64,000 nucleotides of DNA from Terebella lapidaria (taxonomy: Eukaryota; Annelida; Polychaeta; Terebellida; Terebellidae), in contig OX424563.1 of NCBI GenBank assembly GCA_949152475.1, positions 18,201,001-18,265,000 of the forward strand. The letters are read 5' to 3'. Position numbers and translations under genes: made by a program. The first letter of the stretch is position 1. Every line of letters starts with the position of its first letter. Below are positions 10,691-21,377 of this stretch, one piece after another. The notes below the pieces were generated by a model. That model had not been told where the DNA came from and did no database searches. It was given only the letters and a program-made list of their open reading frames with translations.

Positions 10691-13437
10691 TCATGCTAGT
10701 ATGTCCGAGAGTTTCACCCAATGATTGCTGTTTAGTAGAATTATTTGCACAAAGTTTTTCGTCACCACTTTCCATGACAGATTTTGCTGCAGTACTGGGT
10801 CACTTAGACCATCGATATCTTTATTCATCTCGCGCAAAAGCTGTATGACAGCTTGCATGTGCAAATCTGTCAACCAGTCGTTCGTGTCCAGAAGTTCGAA
10901 TGCTGCTTTATTGAGATATGGTAATTGTTTATTCGGAGTCTCATCGGTCATTGGTTGTGTTTCCATATCATCGCCAATGACAATGGTGGGATTTTCATTA
11001 GAAATTTTCATTTTCAGCCCTTTGAGACTTGTAACTCTATAGGTTTTTCTTGGCATTGTCTTTGTCTCCGTCAGTGTTAGAGGACCTGCACTCACACCCT
11101 TTCGAGAGCTCTGCTGATTAGGCTTGCTTTTGATGGCGACTTGTATTATGTCTCGGAAGAACATCTCAAAGCCAGACTCCTCAGCTTCGGTGTCATTGTT
11201 GAGATGGGATGCAGGCATGAGATCAGCGGAAATTTTACTTGAATCAAAGGGATAAATACCCGTTTTGCGAAATGAGGCTATTATATTAGAAGGTGTGAAT
11301 GCCTTGGAATGTGCAGAGCAAATAAGGCAGACCATGTCGTATTTGGTCATCGTTTGTCCAGTGTTCCTCTTCATGAAGTTGTGGCACTCTGCCCTAAATG
11401 ACTGTTTGAATGGGTGAAAGTAAGTATCAATCTATTACCACCAATTCAATCAGATTTTGATGATGCCAATAACTAACGTAAAATACGACATTTTGCAATA
11501 AAAACAAAGCCCGACCAGATAGTTTATCCAAAGACACACTGGCGTCATCAGTATATTTATTATTATATATTTATTATATATATATATATATTATATATTT
11601 ATATATTATATTATTATATATTATATATTTATATATATTCATTATTATATTTATTATTATATATTAGTATATTTATTATTTATTCAGAAACACACCCACA
11701 TCGAGCGGCTGTGTTTTCCAGCTGGTATGTGGCGGGAGAACAAATAAGAGGACTTTGTGTTGTTTGGCCCATTGAATCAGGCCTATACCAGTATGTGTTG
11801 TATGTCCACCATATACAACAAGAACCCATTCATGATCGAATCCAGGCACATGCTTTGCGGAATGATTTCTCATGAAGTCCTCAAATATGTCTCTGTTCGA
11901 CCAGCCATAGGCTCTGTAAGTCTCGTTCGTCTTATGTCGTCAAATAGAAGATGATATGGAATAGAATAGTAAACCTTTTGTTTGTTCCACAAAATGGCTC
12001 TCCGTTACTTATTTGTGTTGAATATAGCACGATAGATATGATTTGAACCACTCAAATTGCCTCTCATTTACATAGTGTTTTATAGTGTGATTTTCGTCCC
12101 TTGAATCACTGGAGATTAAATTTTATTGGTGATGTTATGATATAAATGGTGCCAAAAATACACGACAACACGTGCGGCCCACGAAACTGTTGATGAGTAG
12201 TATACTACTACAGTTTATCACAATTATTATCACCTTTTCTCTATAAAAGATACTGTGTCTGGAATATACAAACACAGCATATTCACGCTCTGTAATGAGC
12301 AGGAAATATTCGATGAAACTCTAAATAGACCAGTTCATACCAACTAGTATCTGTTGAAATTTGTGAAGTGGGTTTCTTGTGTATTTCCGATAAATTGCTT
12401 TTATATAGTGTAAAACCGATTGGGCCGAAAACCAATCATGTAAAACATGATTGGGCCGAAAATTTGGCGGGAAATTCGAATGGTCCCAAAATGACGAAAT
12501 AACGCAAAATAACGTGACGTTTTAAATCTCGCTTACAGACCCTATTACTGCTGCATGCAACATGAGTTCCGGGAGTTGCCCCGCTGACTTGTGCTACTCG
12601 TTTGCCTGGGATTACTATGTATGGTGGTATGACCTGACCACTGGCACTCTCAAGTGCTATCAGCGTGTGTGTTGGTGACCGTGGCGTGGTTACACACTGT
12701 ACAGTCACACCCCTGGGGCCCACAACTTTATTAGGCGGTTGGGATGCCTGACATCCAGTTCCATCAATATTAAATATTGATCTAGGGGTCTCCTGTTGAA
12801 ATTATGTTTTTCCATTATCTTCTCCAAAGCCGCATAGTATGATGCGATCGCTTCTTTTGATGTAGCTCTAGCTCGGTACATAGCCAGTTTGCGGGGTGTG
12901 ATCATGCTAATGGATCTATGGCGTCTTAGGAAGCCACGAAACCAACCACGTCCCAACGGCCTGGCCAATTTCTTCTCGATTGTATGAGCATAGTCATTGG
13001 CTAAGTTGATAACACCCCCTTTCATAAAAGGGTATCCTATTGTTGCCAAATACTTGATATGGTCTACAATGATAAGTTCTTGATCTTCAGTGAATACAGT
13101 TGTCTTATGCGCTCCAAACTGCTTAATTGATACCCTTCCTAGAATTCGGTCCCTAAGGGTTTGTTCAGGAACATTGTAGCGCTGAAAAACACAAATACAA
13201 GGATTATTAAAACATGTACAGTACATGGCTTTATGTGCATATTATGTTCTAGTATAGGCCCCTAGCGAATAAGTGAAATGACCCTCTCAAAATGAAAAAA
13301 AAATGTTGATTGCACTAGACCATCTATTCAAGGTTGCAAATTGAAATTACCTTGCTGGCCCGCTGCACAGACATTCCCTTCTTGACTGCTTCGTTGGCAC
13401 TAATCATTGAATGCTGTGCGTAGTTCAACTTTTTGTA
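10691..13437 (-). pseudogene. pogo/Tigger-type (CENP-B-like) transposase, inactive
   Basis: Minus-strand pieces give the whole family architecture. An N-terminal exon ending at 13,351 (NEAVKKGMSVQRASK) has a GTAATT donor at 13,350. An acceptor TTTTTCAG precedes the second exon at 13,181 (RYNVPEQTLRDRILGRVS), which completes the pipsqueak helix-turn-helix. A CENP-B-type DNA-binding domain follows (LARPLGRGWFRGFLRRHRSI, 13,000-12,860). The DDE domain starts near 12,765 with NIDGTG (first Asp), after a one-base frameshift. It resumes at 11,873-11,676 with VVYGGHTTHTG, where the family's second Asp (YDGH) is Gly, and QPLDVGVF (third Asp). An AT-rich tract then interrupts it before a C-terminal part (11,400-10,691; SNIIASFRKTGIYPF). 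The role would be DNA transposition at TA sites, but the lost Asp, the frameshifts and the interruption make it dead. Confidence 0.8.
11551..11690. repeat. (TA)n/(TTA)n low-complexity tract
   Basis: An AT-only tract of TATTATTATATA words interrupts the pogo-like transposase reading frame just after the QPLDVGVF motif. Confidence 0.9.
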
Positions 13438-13920
13438 GAGGAAAAATACAAGGTTTTAATCATAATGGCCATCCATACTTTTGTGATCCAGTCGTAAACA
13501 ATTGCAGACGAATGTTTGTTTTCACAAAATACTGGGAGTTAACTCGGCCCAATAATGTTTTGTGATGTCTAAAAACTAGATTAATACGATCTATTCCCTA
13601 GTATATAATCAATCTGGTGTATTTATGGCTTCACTCACCATATTTGTGTGATAATATTATCGGACAAGAGAATGGGAGCAAATCTGGTCTCAAGTTGGTT
13701 ACGACGTGACCTTTGACCTAAAAACTATCGTCCAATCAAAATCGACGGAGCAAGAACCTCCACGGAACAAGGTGCCGTCACCATAATCATGTCAGTTGCC
13801 AAATAGTGACAATAGAACAGCACACACGGGTCTTGTAAGCTGAAATATCGAGGGATTTCCTCGGTCACTTCCTCGGTTCACTCGATGGCATAGTATGCGG
13901 CCATGCGTGATATTCGCATA

Positions 13921-14209
13921 TAAAGTAAAGTAAAGTTATCATTTATTAAGCGCTCCTTTATGGAAGCAAGGGCGCTGTACACTTCACCCCGGTCTAGAAT
14001 GACTACACAGCTGCCACAATCCGGCGCTACACTATAGCACCCTATTGAATAACCGGTACCCATTTAATCCTGGGTAGAGATAGACAATTAGTGGTGCACA
14101 CCTTGCCTAAGGATGTTAGCGAAATAACTCAGTGGTCCCGCCTGAGTCTCGAACCCATGACCTTTGCGATACGAGACCAGCGCCTTATCCACTGAGCTAC
14201 CCACTCCAC
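13921..14209 (-). mobile_element. tRNA-derived SINE
   Basis: Read on the minus strand, the head (14,209 downwards) is tRNA-like. An A-box-like TAGCTCAGTGG sits at about 14,190-14,200 and a B-box GGTTCGAGACT at about 14,145-14,155, the usual spacing for RNA polymerase III promoters. A ~200 bp unrelated body follows, then a (TTTAC)n tail at 13,921-13,936. It does not fold as a full tRNA gene: the 3' half after the B box has no matching acceptor stem. Transcription would be minus-strand. Confidence 0.8.
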
Positions 14210-14211
14210 AT

Positions 14212-14390
14212 ATAGGGCCTGTAAGTCACGTGATGTCATCATATGATTTCCGGTGGCAAACAAATATACACATTTTGTTTAATATGAGTAGAACTCCATT
14301 CAAAACTCAAATTACTCAGGTAACACAAAAGGTATATGTTTGTTCGCCACCAGAATCATACCGTGACGGCACGTGACTTACAGGCCCTAT
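14212..14390. mobile_element. Palindromic MITE, copy 1 (AGGGCCTGTAAGTCAC family)
   Basis: The termini ATAGGGCCTGTAAGTCACGTG and CACGTGACTTACAGGCCCTAT are exact complements, and the pairing continues inward (CCGGTGGCAAACAA against TTGTTCGCCACCAG). A second copy in the opposite orientation lies at 62,536-62,714. It directly abuts the SINE. Confidence 0.85.
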
Positions 14391-16088
14391 GAGCTTGGTG
14401 AGTGTTGATGTCTCACATACGGTGCCCATTCGTTACGCGTTGTTTGAAAATCGAATTCCGCACATTTCAGCAATGTCATGAAAAAATAAATATTCCGAGA
14501 AACTGGTGTTGTACACCAATATTCTATGTATGAATTATCACATTTTACCAGGACCATGTTGGAACGTAGGCAGGTGTGTTTATAATAACACGGACCTAAA
14601 CCATACTAAAAATCGATTTCTTACCAGCAACAATGCGGAACGGCTGGCCATCGTGGTTGAATGTGTGACGTGTCAGGGATTCCTCTCTCAAAGACATTCC
14701 AATGTAAACATAAACTTGCGCGCCTGTCAATCTTGATGTAAACACCACTTTCAGCGTTCTGTTTCGAGTGAAATAGCGCATAAATAACCATGTGTATGCG
14801 ATTTTGGGGATCATGCTTAATTGTTTTGATATAATTTTGTCAACGGAGCTGGTTTTTCAATTCGAACAAATATTAGTAACTAAGTGCAAATGTCGCTTTA
14901 AGATTGCGTATCGAGTACGATCCACGTAATTTCAATAGCTTCATACCATGTGCAATTTTGGTTCATATCTCGGCCGTTTCATAACAAACTTACATGAAAT
15001 TTGGAATATATAATCTCTATATATCCATGAAGCTGACGCGAATAAGAAATTGAAGAGTTCATTGATAAATTAGTATATAAATGGACTTGAATGTTGCTTG
15101 AACAAATGTAACTTACGTTGTGTACACGAAACATTACATGGTGTAGTTTCTTAACTACAGCGAGTGCACATATCGGTGATCAATAACCTACCCTTAAATT
15201 TCAAGTATCCCATCGATATTCATGTCAAATTGATGTGCAAATGTGTATATCTATTGCGATCCCCTGAAAATGTATTGTGCCGCTGGTCGGTGAAGCGCTA
15301 AGTACAGATCAGCGGATTATTCGTATATGGCAAATACCGTCAATGCTCAGCTGTCGAGAACGTTGTACTCAGGAGTGAGATGTTGTTGTGATTTTGGTTT
15401 TATACTGCACTTAGAAAATATTAGAGTCACTGAATTCTTGATGTAGTTTGCGGTTGAGTTTACAATGCCAACGGATATAGACGTTATTAATGCGATTGAC
15501 AATGAATTTCTTTTGCCCAGTGTATCTTCAATGCGGATGATATATAACATGCTATTTTGACCATCAAACTCCCATCAAGTGTTGAGGTAAATCCCGAAAC
15601 AGGCAGTAGGTTATTGTTCTATGATATGTAGTCTAACCATAGTCAAGAAACTGTACCCTAAAACGCTCTCTGTTTTCTATGTAAGTTACATTTGATTGGC
15701 GGTGTATAACGTTCAGGATCTGTATGAATATCGACTGGGTCTTCAATCTGGCAATTGGACAAGCCTTGTAGTCATGTATAGAACCTACGCAACAATTTTC
15801 AGCGAAATCCAATATCAAACTGCAGAGTTATAGGCCAAAGAAAACATACCAGAATTCTGCTGACAAGGCATGGATCCTGACTGATAAGCATCCTTAAGAG
15901 CGAGATCTAAATATGGCTGCCATGATCGTGCACCATACTAATAGTATATGACCTGCGGTCGCATATACACGCTGTTAAGGTAAAGTAGCTAAAACATTCA
16001 TACCCCAAATGGACATTGTACGGATTGTTCAAGAAACATTTTGACAATCACAAAAAAAAAAAATCTTTCTCGCTCATAATCATGATGT
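14391..16088. other. No gene or element recognised
   Basis: AT-rich intergenic sequence. The open frames are short, without recognisable domains or supporting splice signals. Confidence 0.4.
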
Positions 16089-16621
16089 TGTGGTGAATAT
16101 TCCTGTAACTACATGTATATGTCAGCCCATGTCAAGAGTCACCCGCAGTAACCAGTTCCACGCCGTGAAGTGTTGGGAAAGCACCTGCTGACGTCACCAG
16201 TCCAGAACGGGATTCCCGAGGGAGGGCACCGAATACGTCACCAGGCACGTCACCACGTGACCCAGCGTCACCGAGCGCGAGACGACGAAGGAAGCCGGCG
16301 CAGTTGTGTTATCACCTTCAAGGAGACCAGATCGTCCATACCGATCCACACAACCAACTGCGACTTCACGCTTCTACCTTACACTAGGTTGGTAGCAATA
16401 TTTAATGGATGCTTGTATTGTTCTACAGAGGTTATTATTTTTGTTGAATAACCTCAACGGAGGTCATTATTTGCAATAATAACCTGATGGCAGGCATCCA
16501 TTAAGTCAGATAATGGGCTCGACACAGGTCATTATTAGAAACGAAGGCTTTCTCGGCTTCGCCTCGAAAGTACTTCGTTTCTAATAATGACCTGCGTCTC
16601 GCCCATTATCTAATACACAAT
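16089..16621 (+). repeat. 5' LTR of the gypsy element
   Basis: It starts TGTGGTGAATATTCC. It shares with the 3' LTR pieces the block ACCCGCAGT/CTCCCGCAGT near its start and the long block from CGTCACCGAGCGCGAGACGA (about 16,266) to CACTAGGTTGGTAGCAATAT (about 16,401). The palindromic insertion separates this from the last ~8 bp. Confidence 0.8.
16402..16613. repeat. Double-hairpin insertion inside the 5' LTR
   Basis: Two inverted repeats lie end to end. The first is TTAATGGATGC (16,402) with GCATCCATTAA (about 16,494). The second pairs 16,508-16,546 with 16,573-16,611, about 36 of 39 positions (AGATAATGGGC and GCCCATTATCT at the ends). The 3' LTR lacks this segment, so it inserted after the two LTRs formed. 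Confidence 0.75.
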
Positions 16622-16623
16622 AT

Positions 16624-16637
16624 TGGCGACGAGGATT
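16624..16637 (+). promoter_or_regulatory. Primer binding site of the gypsy element
   Basis: TGGCGACGAGG just after the 5' LTR begins with TGG, as expected for pairing with a tRNA 3' CCA. I recall very similar sequences after 5' LTRs of Ty3/gypsy elements. The tRNA is not identified. Confidence 0.6.
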
Positions 16638-17809
16638 TTCTGCTGTAATCCACACGGAAGAATAACTCGTATTTCGTATATTTATTATGTAATTTGATGT
16701 GAAATAGCGCTTACTGTGCTGTTTCTTGATTTGAGTGAGCCGCCATTTTTTTTCGCTTGATTGCTCAGACTGACTGATAGCATCGATCAATAATCTAGAA
16801 CTATCAGTGAAATCCTTTGACGGTTTGCGATAATATATATGTCATTTGTATTTTGAATGTTCATATTTTCTGATATTGCATGTATTTTAAGTGGATGATT
16901 TGATTTTCACTCGGAAAAACTTTGATAAACTTTGCTGATTTTTGCATGTTCGTTCACCATTTGAACAACGTGGCGCGACTTTCATATTGGTGCACGGCAT
17001 CTATCATAACGTGCTATGTCTAATTCTGGTTAGGCATTTCACATTTCGTGGTGTCTGATTCAAGTTAGGCACACGTTTGTGTATAATCCGCGTGCTCAGC
17101 GATTTTTGGTGTGTTAACCTAAAATTATACAATTGTATTTGTTGTAACTTTTACATGTTCGTTTGTAATGTGTGATTTGTAAATCACGTGTAGACTACAT
17201 CAAACTTTAGATTTATATTCTATCCAACTAAATCCATTGAATAACTTTCATATTTATTTAGGAGTTACTCTGTTAAATCAAAATTGTTTCAACTTTCGAT
17301 AGAATTTAAATCAAAATAAATAAATATATTAATTTCATTTAAATTAATATTAAATAAATATTTATACCTCGTATCTAAGTGAAATATTGAAATAGTTGGG
17401 AATTTATTTCATATTCTATATTTATTTGGCTATTGCTAGCATTTATTCCTTGCATGTGAATGTATTAATTGCTGTTAAACGTATACATTTGTCATTGTAA
17501 TCAGTTTAATATTATTACTTGTTGTATACTGCTACGCTTGGTGTTATATCTCGAAACCTCGTGTCGTTGTTGTTACCACATAAATATTGCTACATAGTTT
17601 AGTGTCAACTAAATAAATATTTATAAAATATTTCCATTTTGAGCTAAATGTTTAAGTAAAACTTGTTAGAAGAGATTACGGGGATTATCCAATTCTGGTT
17701 GGGTAACCTTGGTAATCAGTAGATAAAATTAAATCTGTAATAAATTAAAAAGGAAAAAAAAGATTTTTAAACCGGGACATTTTTGAGTTTTGCTGTAACG
17801 ATTTTTGGC

Positions 17810-19773
17810 ATGGATTTGAACACTGCTACATCAGATCAACTGCAAAGTTTGCCGGGTGTAGGAGCCTCACGAGCTAGGAAAATCATCAGTGTGCAGCCGG
17901 ATGGTATCACTTTGGAGACCCTGATAGCCGCCAGTGGTTTGACTCTAGAGGCGATTCAGAGTTACTACAAAGATGGTCTAATCAAGAAGATATCTGGAAT
18001 GGATGACCAGTCAATAACTCCTGCATCTAACACTACTACTGGTACTGGCGCTGAGGAAATAGAGGACAGCACACCTACAACTGACGGAAACGCTGGATCA
18101 AAACAACAAGAACAGCCGATGATGGACACGTTCCAACAAATGCTGCAACTGCAACAACAAAGTGAATCTCAGATGATGAGCCAAATGCAGATGCAGTTTG
18201 CACAGATGATGTCTGTGGTTCAATCACAATATAGTCCGCCTGCTAATCCAGCTTTTCAGTCAATGAGATTTCCGCCAGTAACTTCAACGTTTAGCATGCC
18301 ACAACCAGGTTTTCCTGCTGTACCAACTGTTTCTTCACAACCGACACTGAGTAGCAAGGTCTACATATCAATCATCACCTCCTTTGGCAGCTGCTGTATC
18401 ACCACCTAATGTGCGCTTACCAGCTACGGCGTCAGCTGCGACTCTTTCTCAAGACCCGTCATACAACAGGATTCTTTCTCAAGTACCTGCTGACAATGTG
18501 TATGGTGGTGCTCGCTTGAAGGAGTCTAAACAAGAAAAGAAGATCAAACAGGAGCCGCAACAAGCTGCCCGCAGTAGCAAGGACAAGTATGATGCATCCA
18601 AACATCAGAGAAAGCAAGCTATGGCAGTAGCACCTAATCTTGATAACGAAACTGAACCTTAAAAGAAGAGGAGGGAGAAGAGTGGGAAGGCGAGTAGGTC
18701 CAGTGTGAAGGACAAGTCCGACATCGAAGAGTCGAGTGATGTAGAATCTTCAACTGATTCTGAGTCGAGTGACTCACAAGCTTCTTCAGACGAATCTCAG
18801 CATGCTCGTCAACGCCGTGGGCGAGGTTACCAGAACCGGAAACAAACGCCTGCACTCCCAAAGATGGAGGTATTTGAGGGCGACCCTAACCGCTGGGGCG
18901 CCTTCTATTTCTCGTTCAAGCGTGTATGCAAATCGCACAAGTGGTCGACTCGCGAGAAGCGCGATATTTTGATATCCTGTTTGCGTGGTTGAGCTATTGA
19001 CTATCTAAAGAACCGTCCTCGCGATGTGTGGCATGACTATGACCGTTTGGTGCGCGATCTGAAGCGTCGGTATGGCCAAGCAACTGAAGTAAGCGACTAT
19101 TTGAACTACAGAGTATCCGGCAGAATGATAGCGAGTCTATTGATGATTTTGCGGATCGTGTTTACGACACCTGTCTTATCCAGACCTGTCCGAGCGACAA
19201 TTACAAGTGTTTGCGACAGAAGCCTTTCTACGTGGTTGTCGGGACAAGCAATCAGTCATCTGGGTGATGGAGAAGAACCCAGCAACCATCATGCAAGCTG
19301 TCAGGTACCATAAAGCCAGTGCTCAGAACCTAAAGCTGGCCGGAAAGTCGTATCATACCCGACAAGTTGCATTCCAGCCGGAGCCGGAGCCCATTCGTGC
19401 AGTGTCACATCAAGTCCGCGAGGATGTTGCAGAACTTCGCCGAGATCTTCGGAAGACCCAGGAGCAATTGTCAGAGCTTCGGGCCTTGTTCTCCAAGCTG
19501 AAGCCGCCAGAATCCAAGGAAACCGTATCAGATCCTGCACAGAAATTCCATTGCTTCAGCTGTGGGGATCCATCTCATCTGTCGCAAACCGATTCCCTTT
19601 CTCCACAGAAAGGGAATCGGTCCAGATCCTCCAGTCCGAAACCGGGAGATCGACGAGGATCCACCTCTCCCTCATCTAGGTCTCGTTGCTATAAATGCAA
19701 TCAAACTGGGCATTTCGCCAAGGAGTGTACCTCCCGAGGAGGCCGTTCTGCATCTCCACAGCCGTCAAACTAA
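17810..19773 (+). pseudogene. Gag of the gypsy element, with N-terminal helix-hairpin-helix motif
   Basis: Structural protein that would assemble the particle and bind RNA. The ATG at 17,810 starts MDLNTATSDQLQSLPGVGAS; residues 1-25 match the helix-hairpin-helix pattern of ComEA-type DNA-binding domains (LPGVG hairpin at residues 14-18). Low-complexity Q/M-rich sequence follows, then an acidic S/D stretch, then a capsid-like region (FEGDPNRWGAFYFSFKRVC near 18,870). CCHC knuckles close it: a weak C-x2-C-x4-H near 19,555 and a good CYKCNQTGHFAKEC at 19,687-19,728. It is broken by a frameshift near 18,370, stops at 18,660 and 18,990, and at least two frameshifts at 19,110-19,200. The final gag frame and the protease frame overlap with a -1 relationship. 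Confidence 0.75.
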
Positions 19774-20834
19774 TCAGGACCACGTGTGACGCCCAACAGT
19801 CGCTGGTCCGGACGGAATCGGGCGGTATAAACAATGTAAATACGGATGTGGGTCCAATAAAGGTTGGAAAGACAGATGTCACTGTTGATCGTTTTGTAGA
19901 TAACATTACACCAGAATCTCCAATTCCGGTTGGGGATGGTTCTGTAAATAAAACTTTGTCTGAATCTCCAATTCCGGGTGGGGGTTGCTCTGTAAACACC
20001 ACTGAGACTGAGTCTCCAATTCCGGTTGGGGAGATACCAGTTGGTGTAAATGAAACTTTGAATGTAGATGTCGAGGGAGGAAGTAGTGTTCGTCACCATA
20101 CTCGTTCTGCTGATGGCTCAGGCGACATTCATTGCCCAGCGCAGAGTAGAGCTATCACCATTCCAGTAGTATTATTTGGTCTTCCGTTACAAGCCGTTAT
20201 TGATACTGCAGCGGAAGTTACCGTTGTCCGAGAAGGAGTCTTGAGCTCCATCGATATCCCATACGTGGGGGAGCCTGCCGCTTTGCGGGGCGCGTTCGAT
20301 AGTAAGGCGGTTGTTGGAACTAGGTACCGAGATGTTCCAGTTACTATCGAAGACCAGACATATTTGGGCGAGATTGTTTCAGCCCCACTACGAGATGAGG
20401 TATTGATCGGGAACGATTTTCTGCATCGTCATAGAGCTGTAGTTGACTTCAATCAATGCACTGAAACCGTTCGACAGATAGCCAGTCAAACGACTATTAG
20501 CCAGGGGAGTGGAGTACCCGAGCATCTACTGAAGCTGTACTCAGAGACTATCGAAGTCGCCTCCCTGTTGTCTGAATACTCAGATGTATTTGCCAAACAT
20601 GATCTAGATTTGGGCTGTTTTGCTAAGATCAAACACCGGATCATCCTGTCTGATCCGACCCCGGTTGAACAGCGCCTTCCCCGAACGCCATTGGGATTTC
20701 AGAATGAAGAGGAAAAACACATCCAGTCCATGTTGGAGAAGGGAGCGATTCCTCCTTCAAGCTCAGAGTATGCCTCAGCTACAGCACTGATCCGGAAACG
20801 AGACAGAACCAGAACCGTGTGTTACATAGGCTGA
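19695..20834 (+). pseudogene. Protease and truncated reverse transcriptase of the gypsy element
   Basis: The frame is -1 relative to the end of gag and open for 379 codons. The first ~120 codons carry three imperfect copies of an ESPIPVG motif (19,912-20,040), probably a linker. A retropepsin-like domain follows: LPLQAVIDTAAEVTVV has DTAA where the active site is usually DTGA, then VLIGNDFLHRHRAVVD. The start of an RT follows (LLSEYSDVFAKHDLDLG, then RTPLGFQNEEEKHIQSMLEKG). The frame stops at 20,832-20,834, before any catalytic RT motif. RNase H and integrase are absent before the PPT. Replacement of the active-site Gly may weaken protease activity. Confidence 0.8.
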
Positions 20835-21021
20835 GTCTGGATTTGTTGGTGTGAATGTTGGTATGACTGTTTTATTATATCATGTGAATATTGGACAAGT
20901 GGATTCAATTCAGGTTGAGTCCGATTTTACAGTATGATTGCTGGTATGAGCATATGATTATTTTAAATATTATAAATATGTTCTCTTCTAAAAATAAAAA
21001 AATATATAAAAAAAACCAAAT

Positions 21022-21031
21022 AAGGGGAGAG
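21022..21031 (+). promoter_or_regulatory. Polypurine tract of the gypsy element
   Basis: AAGGGGAGAG lies immediately before TGTGGTGAAT, the start of the 3' LTR. This is the standard position of the plus-strand primer. Confidence 0.75.
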
Positions 21032-21127
21032 TGTGGTGAATATTCCTCTGTGATTATATGTGTATTCCAACCCTTGTAACTAGTCTCCCGCAGTGACCAG
21101 TCCCACACAGTGAAGCACGGGGGAAAC
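21032..21127 (+). repeat. 3' LTR, left part
   Basis: It starts TGTGGTGAATATTCC like the 5' LTR and matches it to GTGAAGCACGGGGGAAAC. It then passes directly into satellite sequence (AGGTATACGAACAC). Confidence 0.8.
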
Positions 21128-21377
21128 AGGTATACGAACACATATAGGATTGCCATTTAACTCCATTATAACGTTTTATGAGAGAAATCACTTTCAAAAT
21201 GTTTCAATTTTCATAAAATTTCAGTATGTTGAAGCAATATATATAACTTACAAAATATTAAAAAATCAGCACATGTTGTTGGAATAGATCAAACGCTACA
21301 AGCATTTGACTGTTAGCTGCTGACACCTGGCGAATTCCTCAGAAAGCAAACTCCCAGAAAGGGCCGGTTTGTTTATA

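Noticed and set aside
14150..14209. tRNA gene on the minus strand
   Set aside because: A- and B-box words are present but the 3' half and acceptor stem do not close. The unit continues into a SINE body with a (TTTAC)n tail.
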